From contig NZ_JBEPIJ010000002.1 of the NCBI RefSeq assembly GCF_040327995.1, forward strand, positions 186,001 to 250,000: DNA of 64,000 nucleotides. The letters run 5' to 3'. The position numbers were made by a program, and so were the translations under genes. Source of the DNA: Solimonas thermocellulolyticum. GTDB lineage: Bacteria > Pseudomonadota > Gammaproteobacteria > Nevskiales > Nevskiaceae. Positions 29,224 through 40,745 of the stretch are shown one piece after another; within the stretch, counting starts at the first letter, position 1, and every line of letters starts with the position of its first letter. The notes below the pieces were generated by a model. It made no database searches. It had not been told where the DNA came from and worked only from the letters and a program-made list of their open reading frames with translations.

Positions 29224-30120
29224 TCACTCGCGCGCCGCGTTCACTGCCGCTGCCAGATCCTCGAGCAGCGCGCCGAGTTCGCCGCTGAACAGGGCGAAGT
29301 CGATTTCGAACTGCTGCTCGGGCGGCAGGACGTCCGATTCTTCGCGCACGCGCTCGATATCGAGCGCCTTGAAGCGGCGGATCTGCAGCTTGTCATCGAC
29401 GACGAAGCCGATGCGATCCTTCCAGGTCAGGGCGAGGCGTTTGACGATCTTGCCGCTGGACAGGTGACCGGCGATGTCCTTGCCGTCCAGCGCGTGACGC
29501 AAGTAGCGCACGGTGGATTTGTTCGCGTCGGCGCTCGTCAGCTCCGCCTCGTCATCGAGCGCGAAGGGTCGCGGCGCCTGGCCGCTGGCGAGCCAGCCGG
29601 TCATCAACGTATCCATCGACGGCTCCGACTGCAGTGGCGTCACCGGCAGTTCGCCGAGCGCATCGCGTAGGGTCTGGGTGAACTCGTCGGCGCGGTTCGC
29701 CGAGGCGGTGTCGACGACGAGCCAGCCGCCGGCGAAGTCGAACCAGCCGCGTAGCTCGGTGCGGCGCGAGAACGCGCGCGGCGTGAGTTCGACGGCGACT
29801 TGCTCGCGGATCTCACGCCTGGCTTTGCGGCCGAGCTTGAAGCCCTTGTCGTTCTCCAGATTGGCGATGCGCTCGCCGGCGACCTGGTTGACCACGGAAG
29901 CGGGCAACAGCTTCTCGTCGGTGCCCATCGCGATCAGCACCTGCCGTTCCTGGCCGTAGGCAAACTGGCCTGCATCGTTGACCGGCACCCAGCCGCGCGA
30001 CCGCAGCGCGAGGCCAGAACAGGGCTGTAACGGGAACGCGGCCAGCGTGGTCTCGAGTGCGCCGGGTGTTCGGGTCCAGCCGGGCGGCAGGCGGTAGATG
30101 GAAAGGTTTTTGAACCACAT
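29224..30120 (-). CDS. rdgC: Recombination-associated protein RdgC
   Basis: Ring-forming nucleoid-associated DNA-binding protein that modulates RecA. It has 298 residues; E. coli RdgC has 303. It starts MWFKNLSIYRL as the family does, with the N-terminal FALQPCSG-like segment, DEKLLPASVVNQ, RREIREQV, WLVVDTASANRADE, and the late LTWKDRIGFVVDDKLQIRR. The longer upstream frame is rejected since the canonical ATG is at 30120. It is a single gene, divergent from the cold-shock gene. Confidence 0.96.
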   Translation of the reverse strand: MWFKNLSIYRLPPGWTRTPGALETTLAAFPLQPCSGLALRSRGWVPVNDAGQFAYGQERQVLIAMGTDEKLLPASVVNQVAGERIANLENDKGFKLGRKARREIREQVAVELTPRAFSRRTELRGWFDFAGGWLVVDTASANRADEFTQTLRDALGELPVTPLQSEPSMDTLMTGWLASGQAPRPFALDDEAELTSADANKSTVRYLRHALDGKDIAGHLSSGKIVKRLALTWKDRIGFVVDDKLQIRRFKALDIERVREESDVLPPEQQFEIDFALFSGELGALLEDLAAAVNAARE

Positions 30121-30429
30121 GATGACAAGGTGCGGGCCAGGGCGGCGCGAGCGGGCGGCGATGATAGCAATGCCGCCTGCGGGGCAGGCGCCTCGCCGCA
30201 CACCAAGGCCCCGTATTCGCAGGGAAAATGTCGCTGCAGTGCACATTCGACAGCCTCTTGCGGACGGTGTAGAGTCTTGCTCGCATCCGTTTTAAGGCAG
30301 TGTTCACTGCGGGTTTGTTCGGTCCGCTTTGGGGGCGGTGTCGTGCGACATGCCCGGACAGCTTCCTTGATCGCTTGCACCCACCGGGCGGGGGTTGCCC
30401 GATTTCAATCTGTTTTAAAGGAAGGTCGT
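30121..30429. other. Divergent intergenic region rdgC / cold-shock gene
   Basis: 309 bp without a credible gene. It must hold the rdgC promoter and the long 5' leader of the cold-shock gene, which is common for csp mRNAs. One notable element is the 14-bp palindrome GCAGTGTTCACTGC at 30297-30310, about 120 nt before the cold-shock ATG. No convincing sigma-70 boxes could be fixed by eye. Confidence 0.6.
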
Positions 30430-30642
30430 ATGTCGAATGTTGCAACGGGCACGGTGAAGTGGTTCAACGAAGCCAAGGGCTTTGGCTTCATCACGCCGGA
30501 AGGCGGCGGTGAGGATCTGTTCGCGCACTTCCGCGAGATTCAGGGCACGGGATTCAAGACGCTCAAGGAAGGACAGAAGGTCCAGTTCGAAGTCCGCCGT
30601 GGCCCCAAGGGCCTGCAGGCGGCGCAGATCCGCGCGCTCTGA
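30430..30642 (+). CDS. Cold-shock domain protein
   Basis: CspA-family single-stranded nucleic acid chaperone, 70 residues. The RNP1 motif KGFGFI is at about 16-21. RNP2 reads DLFAHF where VFVHF is commoner. TVKWFNEAKGFGFITPEG is canonical. It binds mRNA to relax structure or act as an antiterminator. A purine-rich ribosome site AAGGAAGG precedes ATG 30430, and a strong terminator follows, so it is monocistronic. Which paralogue it is cannot be told. Confidence 0.96.
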   Translation: MSNVATGTVKWFNEAKGFGFITPEGGGEDLFAHFREIQGTGFKTLKEGQKVQFEVRRGPKGLQAAQIRAL

Positions 30643-30665
30643 TCCGCGATTTCGGATTACCGGAA

Positions 30666-30692
30666 CCCCGGCCTTTCTGCCGGGGTTTTTTT
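30666..30692 (+). terminator. Rho-independent terminator of the cold-shock gene
   Basis: CCCCGGC (30666-30672) pairs with GCCGGGG (30679-30685), with a 6-nt loop and seven T residues after it. It lies 24 nt beyond the stop codon. Confidence 0.93.
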
Positions 30693-30712
30693 GTTCCTGG
30701 CACCGCGCAGCG

Positions 30713-31144
30713 TCAGTCGGCTTGGTCCGCCTTTCGATGTGGACGCGGCCCCTTGCCGTCGAATCGCGGCTTGGCCTCGCGCAGCGTCTGCGCCTGCTCG
30801 GCGGTGATCATCTGCGCCGCCTGCGCCTTCGCGATGAGCGTCAGACGCGCCGCCATCATCGCCTCTTTCATGGTCTCGCGATCGAGTCCGAGCGTCTCGG
30901 CGGCCTTGCGCGGGCCGCCATCCTCGAACAGTGCGCGAATCTCCTCGGCGCTGCGACCGGTGCGGTTGGCCAGTTCGGCGGCCAGCGCGTTGCCGAACGC
31001 CATGCGTTCCAAAGAGGGGCCGTGCATGCGGTGCATGCGCTTGCCGTCGTGGCCTGCGTTGTCGCCATCTCCGGCGTACACGGCGCCCGCGCCGAGCGCA
31101 AGGCAGGTCAGAGCGGCGGCTGCGGCGAGCTTGAGTGATGTCAT
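30713..31144 (-). CDS. Periplasmic Spy/CpxP-like helical protein
   Basis: A 143-residue exported protein. The signal peptide (MTSLKLAAAAALTCLALGAGAVYA) is followed by a Met/His-rich stretch (GKRMHRMHG) and then an alpha-helical domain with ANRTGRSAEEIRALF and MITAEQAQTLREA. The helical LTxEQ-like repeat and the context suggest a Spy/CpxP-type chaperone or metal/stress sensor, but similarity is weak. The start at 31144 follows AGGAG. It is divergent from a two-component system 158 bp away, the usual place for a gene that system regulates. Confidence 0.7.
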   Translation of the reverse strand: MTSLKLAAAAALTCLALGAGAVYAGDGDNAGHDGKRMHRMHGPSLERMAFGNALAAELANRTGRSAEEIRALFEDGGPRKAAETLGLDRETMKEAMMAARLTLIAKAQAAQMITAEQAQTLREAKPRFDGKGPRPHRKADQAD

Positions 31145-31302
31145 CGTCGACTCCTGTGTGATGAAGGGGATGTTGCGGACGCGCATCGTCTGTGCGCCAC
31201 GCCGTAGAGACTAGGCGGCGAATGTGGGGATTTCGTGGAGAAAGTCTGCGAACAATCCGCAGAGTCGCGCGGAGCGTGCATGCGGGCGCTTAAGATGCCG
31301 GC

Positions 31303-32685
31303 ATGTCCTTGTTCTGGAAGCTGTTCGGGGTGCAGGTCCTCTCCGCCGCGACGCTGGTGGCCGGCGTGCTGCTGCTGATGCGCCACCAGACCGCGACCAG
31401 CTTCGCTGCCTACGTCGAGGCGCGCGAGCGCCAGCGGCTCGAAGAGGTCGCCGAGCGCATCGCCGAGCAGTACGTGCAGACGGGCGATCTGGCCGTTGCC
31501 GCGCGGGCTTTGCGCGAGTTCCGTCGGCGCGGCGCGCTGCCGCCGTTCACGCCCGCGGGTGAGCGCTGGCGCGAGCCCCGCCCCCACCGACTGCGCGCGC
31601 CGCTGACGCTGCTCGATGCGCGGCAGCAGTATCTGGCGGGCGCGCCGTTGCCGGACGGCGAGGGGCTGCGCGTGCCGATCGTCGATGGTGAGGTCACGCT
31701 GGGCTACGTCGCGCGGCCGCCGCTGCCGGACTGGATCGCCCCGGACGAGGCCGGGTTCTGGAAACGGCAGAGGCAGGCCCTGCTGCGCGCCGCGGCGATC
31801 GGTCTGCCGCTGGCGGCGCTGTTCGCGGCACTGATCGCGGCGATGGTGCAGCGTCCGCTGCGGCGCTTGTCGGCCGCCACCGCGGCGCTGGCGCGGCGTG
31901 AGTTCGGGTTGCGCCTGAACGCCGATCGGCGCGACGAGTTCGGCCGCCTGGCTGCGGACTTCAACACGCTGGCGGCGGCACTCGAGCGTTTCGACCGCAA
32001 CCAGCGTCAATGGCTCGCCGATATCGCCCACGAACTGCGCACGCCGCTCGCGGTCTTGCGCGGCGAGCTCGAAGCCTTGCTCGACGGTGTGCGGCCGATC
32101 CAGCCGGCGCAACTGCGCTCGATGCAGCAGGAGGTACAGCGTCTCGGCAGCCTGATCGACGACCTGCATCTGCTGTCGGTGGTCGAGTCCGGCGGTCTGC
32201 GTCTGCAGCGCGAGCGCTGCGACATCAACGCGCTGGTGCAGGCCGCGGCCGCGCGCTTCGACGCGGCCTTGCGCGAGGCCGGATTCGCGCTGGAATTGCG
32301 GCTCGCCGAGGCCGAACTGCCGGTGCACGTCGATGCCCAGCGCATCGAACAGGTGCTCGGCAATCTGATCAACAATGCGCTGCGCCACGCACATGCGCCC
32401 GGGCCATTGCGGATCACCACCGCAGGCGCCGGCGAGCGCATCCACATCAGCGTCTGCGATGCCGGCCCCGGCGTGCCGGTCGAAGCGCTGCCGCGACTGT
32501 TCGAGCGGCTCTACCGCGTCGAGGCGGCGCGCTCGCGCACCGAGGGCGGAGCCGGCACCGGTCTGGGGCTGGCGATCTGTCGTTCGATCGTCGAGGCGCA
32601 CGGCGGGCGCATCGCGGCGCAGGCCAATGTCGATGGCGGCCTGTGCATCCAGATCGACTTGCCGGGCGCGGAGCGCGACCCATGA
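31303..32685 (+). CDS. Sensor histidine kinase (BaeS/CpxA-like)
   Basis: Membrane sensor kinase of 460 residues. TM1 is at about 8-26, a periplasmic sensor at 30-160, TM2 at about 161-182, HAMP at 183-235, and the HisKA dimerisation domain has phospho-accepting His243 in DIAHELRTP. The HATPase domain has NLINNALRHA, DAGPGVP and GTGLGLAI. It phosphorylates the downstream response regulator, whose ATG overlaps its TGA. The envelope-stress type is suggested by architecture and by the Spy-like neighbour; the signal is unknown. Confidence 0.93.
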   Translation: MSLFWKLFGVQVLSAATLVAGVLLLMRHQTATSFAAYVEARERQRLEEVAERIAEQYVQTGDLAVAARALREFRRRGALPPFTPAGERWREPRPHRLRAPLTLLDARQQYLAGAPLPDGEGLRVPIVDGEVTLGYVARPPLPDWIAPDEAGFWKRQRQALLRAAAIGLPLAALFAALIAAMVQRPLRRLSAATAALARREFGLRLNADRRDEFGRLAADFNTLAAALERFDRNQRQWLADIAHELRTPLAVLRGELEALLDGVRPIQPAQLRSMQQEVQRLGSLIDDLHLLSVVESGGLRLQRERCDINALVQAAAARFDAALREAGFALELRLAEAELPVHVDAQRIEQVLGNLINNALRHAHAPGPLRITTAGAGERIHISVCDAGPGVPVEALPRLFERLYRVEAARSRTEGGAGTGLGLAICRSIVEAHGGRIAAQANVDGGLCIQIDLPGAERDP

Positions 32686-33407
32686 GCGGACCGCGCGTAA
32701 TGATCGTCGAGGACGAGGCCAAGCTCGCCGCCTTGCTGCGCGACTACTTCGTCCATGCCGGCTTCGAGGTCGAGGTCGTATACCGTGGTGACGAGGTGCA
32801 GGCGGCTCTGCAACGGCGTCCGGCGGATCTCGTGGTGCTGGACCTGCAACTGCCCGGCAAGGACGGTCTAGACCTGTGCCGCGAACTGCGCGCCGCCGGG
32901 ACGCAGCCGGCGATCATGATCGTCACCGCGCGCGTCGACGAGATCGACCGACTGCTCGGGCTCGAACTCGGTGCCGACGACTATGTCTGCAAGCCGTTCA
33001 GCCCACGTGAAGTGGTCGCGCGGGCACGTGCGATCCTGCGTCGCATGATGCCTCAGGCTGCACCCGGCAACGGGCGCATCACTCTCGGTCCGCTCGAACT
33101 CGATCGCGACGCACACCGTGTACGCATCGCCGGCGAGGCACTGGCGCTGACGCCGATCGAGTTCCGCATCCTCGCAGCCATGCTCGAACAGCCGCAGCGC
33201 GTGTGGTCGCGCACGCAACTGCTCGAACGTGCCCGTGGCACCGACTTTTCCGGCTACGAGCGCAACATCGACAGTCATGTGAAGAACCTGCGCCGCAAGC
33301 TGCGCGACAGGCTCGGCGGCCGCGATCCGCTGCGCAGCGTCTACGGCGTCGGCTACGGCCTGGACAGCGAGGTGCTTGCGGTAGGGTCAATCGATCCGCT
33401 GAATTGA
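32682..33407 (+). CDS. OmpR-family response regulator (BaeR/CpxR-like)
   Basis: DNA-binding response regulator, 241 residues. The receiver domain 5-120 has acidic pocket Glu10/Asp11, phospho-acceptor Asp54 (VVLDLQLPG) and the Lys in DDYVCKPFSP. The winged-helix Trans_reg_C domain is at about 135-230 (ALTPIEFRILAAM, RNIDSHVKNLRRKL, VYGVGYGLD). Its ATG overlaps the kinase stop (ATGA), so the pair is coupled. Targets probably include the divergent Spy-like gene. Confidence 0.95.
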   Translation: MSGPRVMIVEDEAKLAALLRDYFVHAGFEVEVVYRGDEVQAALQRRPADLVVLDLQLPGKDGLDLCRELRAAGTQPAIMIVTARVDEIDRLLGLELGADDYVCKPFSPREVVARARAILRRMMPQAAPGNGRITLGPLELDRDAHRVRIAGEALALTPIEFRILAAMLEQPQRVWSRTQLLERARGTDFSGYERNIDSHVKNLRRKLRDRLGGRDPLRSVYGVGYGLDSEVLAVGSIDPLN

Positions 33408-33528
33408 TTGGATCGCCATCAATCGAAAAATATCAGCGGCGCGGAGGAGTGAGGCGGATGCGGCCGCGTGATCTAATGCGCCGCCCTCCGGGCACCCCCT
33501 CCCCATTTCATTGCAAAGGCAGTTCTTC

Positions 33529-34041
33529 ATGGCTAGCAAGGCCCTGGTTCTTTCCGTGTTTGTGCTCGGCGCAATGCTGAGCGGATGCGCGAGCACGCGC
33601 GATCGTCAGGACGCCGCCGCGGCGAGCCGCGACAGCGGCGCCTATGCGCCGACGCCGGTCGCCGGCGGCGTGAGGCTGAGCGCGGGCGGCGATGCCGCCG
33701 GCCTGCCTGCCGGCGTGGGCGACGCGACCATCTACTTTGCCTACGACAGCGACATGATCGACGCCGCCGGCCAGAGCAAGATCGTGGCGTGGGCGCGTTA
33801 TCTGAGCGCCAACCCATCGGTGACGGTGCGTTTGGAAGGCCACGCCGACGAGCGCGGCACCAGCGAGTACAACCAGGCGCTGGGCGAGCGGCGTGCGCTG
33901 GCGGTGCGGGATGCGCTCGCCGCCGCCGGTGTGTCCGAGGCGCAGATGTCGACGCTCAGTTACGGCGAGAGCCGTCCGGCGGTCAGCGGTCACGACGAGC
34001 GGGCCTACGCGCAGAACCGCCGCGTCGAGATCGTGCGCTAA
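33529..34041 (+). CDS. Pal-like OmpA-family lipoprotein
   Basis: Outer-membrane lipoprotein that binds peptidoglycan, 170 residues. The lipobox is LSGC in SVFVLGAMLSGCAST. A disordered segment follows, then the OmpA/Pal domain at about 60-170 with IYFAYDSDMID, LEGHADERGTSEYNQALGERRA and SYGESRP. The sequence is close to Pal, but no tol genes are adjacent, so it may be a second Pal-type protein. ATG 33529 has an AAAGG-type site. A terminator follows. Confidence 0.9.
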   Translation: MASKALVLSVFVLGAMLSGCASTRDRQDAAAASRDSGAYAPTPVAGGVRLSAGGDAAGLPAGVGDATIYFAYDSDMIDAAGQSKIVAWARYLSANPSVTVRLEGHADERGTSEYNQALGERRALAVRDALAAAGVSEAQMSTLSYGESRPAVSGHDERAYAQNRRVEIVR

Positions 34042-34059
34042 GCGCTCGTCGCGGTTTCC

Positions 34060-34090
34060 GGAGCCCCGCCCAGGCGGGGCTCCTTCGTTT
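34060..34090 (+). terminator. Terminator after the Pal-like gene
   Basis: An 11-bp GC-rich stem (34060-34070 with 34073-34083) followed by TTCGTTTTC. The perfect complement leaves only 2 nt, so the real loop opens by a pair or two. It lies 19 nt after the stop codon. Confidence 0.85.
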
Positions 34091-34138
34091 TCGCCCTCGG
34101 TTGACGAGTAAGGCCACGCTGTTGTCGGCATCGGCGCG

Positions 34139-34342
34139 GCGCACCTGACCGCGCACGTTCTCGGCGACGAACAGGATCGAGCGATATCGGTAGCGTAGTG
34201 GGTCGCGCAACTGTTGTTCGACCTTGTCCAGATCCTCTTCTCGGGGACGCGGGAACTGCGCCCGGATGATCGCCCGCACCTGTTCGAGGGCATCGCGATT
34301 GGCGGGCGAGACGGCGTCGTGGATCTTGCGGATGCGGAACAT
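34139..34342 (-). pseudogene. 5' stump of a GNAT / histone-deacetylase-type gene
   Basis: Starting at ATG 34342, about 68 codons (MFRIRKIHDAVSPANRDALE, RAIIRAQFPRPREEDLDKV, RYRYRSILFVAENVRGQV) resemble the N-terminal acetyltransferase-like part of gammaproteobacterial proteins that combine a GNAT domain with a histone-deacetylase/acetylpolyamine-hydrolase domain. The similarity then stops; the frame runs on without sense into the terminator and antisense of the Pal-like gene. The family protein is several hundred residues long, so most of the gene is gone. It lies 47 nt downstream of the SET-domain gene in the same direction. The family call is from memory of such proteins. Confidence 0.6.
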
Positions 34343-34389
34343 GAACGGCTCCGACCTGGAGCCGCCGGCGCATCCCGTCGCACCGTTCC

Positions 34390-34875
34390 TTACGAGCGTC
34401 GGGCGCTTCGACGCTTGGGTTTGAGCATCGTTCCGGTGCAGTTCCTGGCGCCGCAACGGCAAGCCCAGATCTTTTTCAGCCTGGGCGTGTGCGCCTCGTC
34501 GAGGACGATGCCGTAGTCGTAGGTGAGCTCCTCGCCGGCGCGGATCGCCCGTTTGGTCTCGATGAACACGCGGTCCTTGCGGCGATCGCCGCCGGCATCC
34601 TCGTAGAGCACGGCTTCGCAGTTGGGTTTGCAGCTGTGATTGATCCAGCGTGCGCTGTTGCCGCCGACGTTGGCGTCGATGACCCAGTCGTCGTTGAGCG
34701 TGAACAGGAAGGTGTGGCCGCTGTCAGCGTCGCCGCCATAGCAGCGGTCGATCTCGTCGTGCGGACGCAGCGCACCCCGATACTGGATCACGCGCAGCCC
34801 CTTGGGCAGATCGCGCGCGGCAAAGACGCCATTACCGTGGATCGGCGAACGGCGGACGAGGATGTTGCGGGCCAT
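34390..34875 (-). CDS. SET-domain protein lysine methyltransferase
   Basis: Small SET-domain protein, 161 residues, that would transfer methyl groups from S-adenosylmethionine to Lys side chains. The SET core runs from IHGNGVFAARDLPKG (12-26) through WINHSCKPNC (77-86), with the SAM-binding NHS at 79-81, and EELTYDYG (115-122) with the catalytic Tyr. A post-SET zinc motif follows: Cys139, Cys141 and Cys146, completed by Cys82. The tail is very basic (LKPKRRSARRS). It is a eukaryote-like family with scattered bacterial occurrence. Its target is unknown. It is followed by the GNAT/deacetylase stump. Confidence 0.92.
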   Translation of the reverse strand: MARNILVRRSPIHGNGVFAARDLPKGLRVIQYRGALRPHDEIDRCYGGDADSGHTFLFTLNDDWVIDANVGGNSARWINHSCKPNCEAVLYEDAGGDRRKDRVFIETKRAIRAGEELTYDYGIVLDEAHTPRLKKIWACRCGARNCTGTMLKPKRRSARRS

Positions 34876-35011
34876 GACGTCTCGCTCGGATGGGGCGCGA
34901 AATTATGCCAAGCGCTGCGTGCGGCGCGGCGCGCGACGTTCAGAGCCGAGTCAGCGATCGAGCGCATCATGGGCGGCCGCACGGCGTCGTGCGACCAAGA
35001 TAAGGACTGTC

Positions 35012-35575
35012 GTGCTCGCGAGTACCCGCAAGACCCTTAAGACCGTGTGGCTCACGCTGGCCCTGCCTGTGCTGAGCTTGCCCGGGGCCGCGCTGGCCCA
35101 CAGCGACAACTACATCGAGGGCGGCTTCATCGACCGCGATCTCGAAGGCCGCGACGATTCCGGCGTGCGCATCGCCGGCTCCGGACAGGTGCATCGCCAG
35201 CTCGCGTTGATCGGCGAGTATGTGGATACCGGGCAGCTCGAGCAGATGGGCCTCGGCGGGCGCGTGTTCGGCCCGCTGCAGCGCGACCTCGACTGGACCG
35301 CGGCGGCGACCATCGAGTTCGTCGATGTCGGTCGTGAGGACGACACCGGCTACGGCCTGCGCGGCGGTTTGCGCTGGCGTTTCGCCCGCGCTTTCGAGTT
35401 GAGCCCGGAGATCGTGCACTTCGACGCCTTCGACGAGGGCTTTACCTCGCTGCGCATCGCCGGTTCGTTCGCTTTCGATCGGAATCTCGCGATCCAGGCG
35501 GCGCTGCAGGGCGGCGACGATGACCGCATCGAGGCCGGCATCCGCTACCGCTTTGCGCCGGGTTCGCTGCGTTAG
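35012..35575 (+). CDS. Outer-membrane beta-barrel protein
   Basis: A 187-residue protein with signal peptide (VWLTLALPVLSLPGAALAHS) followed by alternating amphipathic strands (YIEGGFIDRDLEG, VHRQLALIGEYVD, GYGLRGGLRWRFARA, LRIAGSFAFD, RIEAGIRYRFAP), the pattern of a small barrel of about eight strands. No family is named with confidence; it resembles YfaZ-like or OmpW-like small barrels. GTG at 35012 follows AAGGA at 35002-35006. Earlier in-frame codons lie in the promoter region of the divergent SET gene. Confidence 0.75.
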   Translation: MLASTRKTLKTVWLTLALPVLSLPGAALAHSDNYIEGGFIDRDLEGRDDSGVRIAGSGQVHRQLALIGEYVDTGQLEQMGLGGRVFGPLQRDLDWTAAATIEFVDVGREDDTGYGLRGGLRWRFARAFELSPEIVHFDAFDEGFTSLRIAGSFAFDRNLAIQAALQGGDDDRIEAGIRYRFAPGSLR

Positions 35576-35605
35576 CGCGGCGCCGAAGCCTGCGCGGGCA
35601 ACGGC

Positions 35606-36060
35606 TCAGAACAAACCCAGCGCGAGACCGGCCGCCATCGTCTGTCCGAGCTCGCGCGCCTGATCGAGCGCGCCCGGCGCAAGTCCGCCGCGGCTGATCA
35701 GCGGCTCGGCGACGGCTTTCCAGCCGTAGCCGGTGGCGATGCGCTCGATCGCGCGCACGGCGCCACTGCCGTCGTTGTCGCAGCTGATGAACACGGCGTA
35801 GGGCAAGCCGACGGTCTTGTTCTGGGCCGGATAGTAGGTGCGATCCATGAAGTCCTTCATCGCCCCGGACATGTAGCCGAAGTTCTCCGGCGTGCCGAGC
35901 AGCAGGCCCTGCGCCCACAACAGGTCGTCGAGCGTCGCGTCGAAGGCATGGCGCATGCGCAGCTCGACCTCGTCGGCAAACGCGCGCGCGCCTTCGGCCG
36001 CCGCATCGGCGAGCCGGCGCGTGTGGCCGGACTGGCTGTGCCAGACGAGCAGCAGGTGCT

Positions 36061-36064
<4 letters not shown>
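35606..36064 (-). CDS. Flavodoxin-like FMN reductase
   Basis: Flavodoxin-fold protein, 152 residues. The FMN phosphate loop is WHSQSGHTRRLAD (9-21), followed by LLLGTPENFGYMSGAMKDFMDR, typical of NADPH-dependent FMN reductases and related multimeric flavodoxins. It probably carries out two-electron reductions of quinones or other small acceptors. Its ATG overlaps the stop of the 5-oxoprolinase-like gene (ATGA), so it is coupled with that enzyme, though no functional link is obvious. Confidence 0.85.
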
Positions 36065-39672
<3,608 letters not shown>

Positions 39673-39823
39673 GGCGGTGGATCGCGGAACAGGCCTGCGC
39701 CGAATGCTATCGGCTCACGCGCTCGCCCGTGCGCGCGACGCCCGCGTCGAGATCGGCGCGCCGTGTGGGCCATGGCGGGTCAGCGAACTCTCGCGCCGCA
39801 GTCCTGATGGCGTCCCGCAAACG

Positions 39824-39851
39824 GGACGGGCCACCCTGGGGTGGCCCGTCC
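39824..39851 (-). terminator. 12-bp perfect hairpin downstream of the envelope lipoprotein gene
   Basis: 39824-39835 is exactly complementary to 39840-39851, loop CTGG. On the minus strand it lies 21 nt past the lipoprotein stop and is followed by CGTTTGCGGG, a weak U-tract, so it probably ends the OmpA-lipoprotein transcript. Confidence 0.6.
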
Positions 39852-39872
39852 GCTACGGCTTCGACGTGGTCC

Positions 39873-40703
39873 TCAGTTCGTCGGCGGATCGACGAAAGTG
39901 CCGCCCAGGCACAGCTCGTGGGCGTACATCTGCTCGCCGACGTTGGCCGACAGCAGCGCCGAGGCGATGCTCAGGGCGACGCGGTTGAAGTTCTTGGTCG
40001 CCTTGAGGCCGAACCAGATCGGCTCGCCGCCGACCAGGTTCTGCCCCAGCAGATCGACCACCACGCTGCTGAACGTCACGTGCTCCTGCTCGACCTCGTT
40101 GAGGAAGGTGACCACCTCGATCTGATCGAGCAGGGACGCATCGACCGTACCCGCCGGGAACGACAGACCGAACACCGCGTAGCGGCCCGCGAGGTTCATG
40201 CTGCCCGGCAGCAGCACGTTGAGCTCGACCGAGTCGAGCAGGCCCAGGCCGCCGACGGTGGTCGTGAACGTCGCAAAGCTGCCGAGCTCGCCGTCGATGA
40301 CGTTGTCCGGCGAGCTCACGCTGTTGAGCAGGTTGACCAGCGAACCACCGCCGAGCAGATTGAGCAGGTCGGACAGCAGTCCGCCGATCAGACCGTCGGC
40401 GCCGACTTCGGTTTCCGATCCGGACGGTGCGAGCTCGGTGCAGACGAAGTTCTGACCGTCGGCGACCGGGGTCTCGGCCTCGCCGTCGCCGTCGGTGTCG
40501 ACGAACACCGGTGATTCGTTGCTGCCGTCGTTGGGACCGAAGCCGCCGTTGTCGTCGTCATTGCCGCAGACGCCGTCCGTACCGCAGTCCTCGACGATGT
40601 CGCCGCCGAGGCCGGCGATGTCGCTGTCGGCCTGGCAGCCGGCGAGGCCTGCCGCGAGCAGCGCTGCGAGCAGCGCGCTGGGGTATTTCATCCTGGTTTT
40701 CAT
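39873..40703 (-). CDS. Secreted lipoprotein with Asp-rich segment, unknown function
   Basis: 276 residues, not recognised. The signal peptide ends in the lipobox LAGC (MKYPSALLAALLAAGLAGC), followed by a low-complexity acidic stretch (CGTDGVCGNDDDNGGFGP and VDTDGDGEAETP), where DTDGDGEAE fits a calcium-binding loop. The rest (about 85-276) is a folded domain with hydrophobic strands (NLAGRYAVFGLSFPAG, IWFGLKATKNFNRVALSI). An AAAAGGAG site precedes the ATG at 40703. It begins 42 nt after the OmpA stop codon and is likely in the same transcript. Confidence 0.75.
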   Translation of the reverse strand: MKTRMKYPSALLAALLAAGLAGCQADSDIAGLGGDIVEDCGTDGVCGNDDDNGGFGPNDGSNESPVFVDTDGDGEAETPVADGQNFVCTELAPSGSETEVGADGLIGGLLSDLLNLLGGGSLVNLLNSVSSPDNVIDGELGSFATFTTTVGGLGLLDSVELNVLLPGSMNLAGRYAVFGLSFPAGTVDASLLDQIEVVTFLNEVEQEHVTFSSVVVDLLGQNLVGGEPIWFGLKATKNFNRVALSIASALLSANVGEQMYAHELCLGGTFVDPPTN

Positions 40704-40745
40704 GAGGGTGTCACTCCTTTTCAGTTCCGATAGACGTGCGCGGCT

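Noticed and set aside
33529..34041. Tol-Pal operon
   Set aside because: No tolB, tolA or ybgF gene is adjacent; only a stand-alone Pal-like protein is present.
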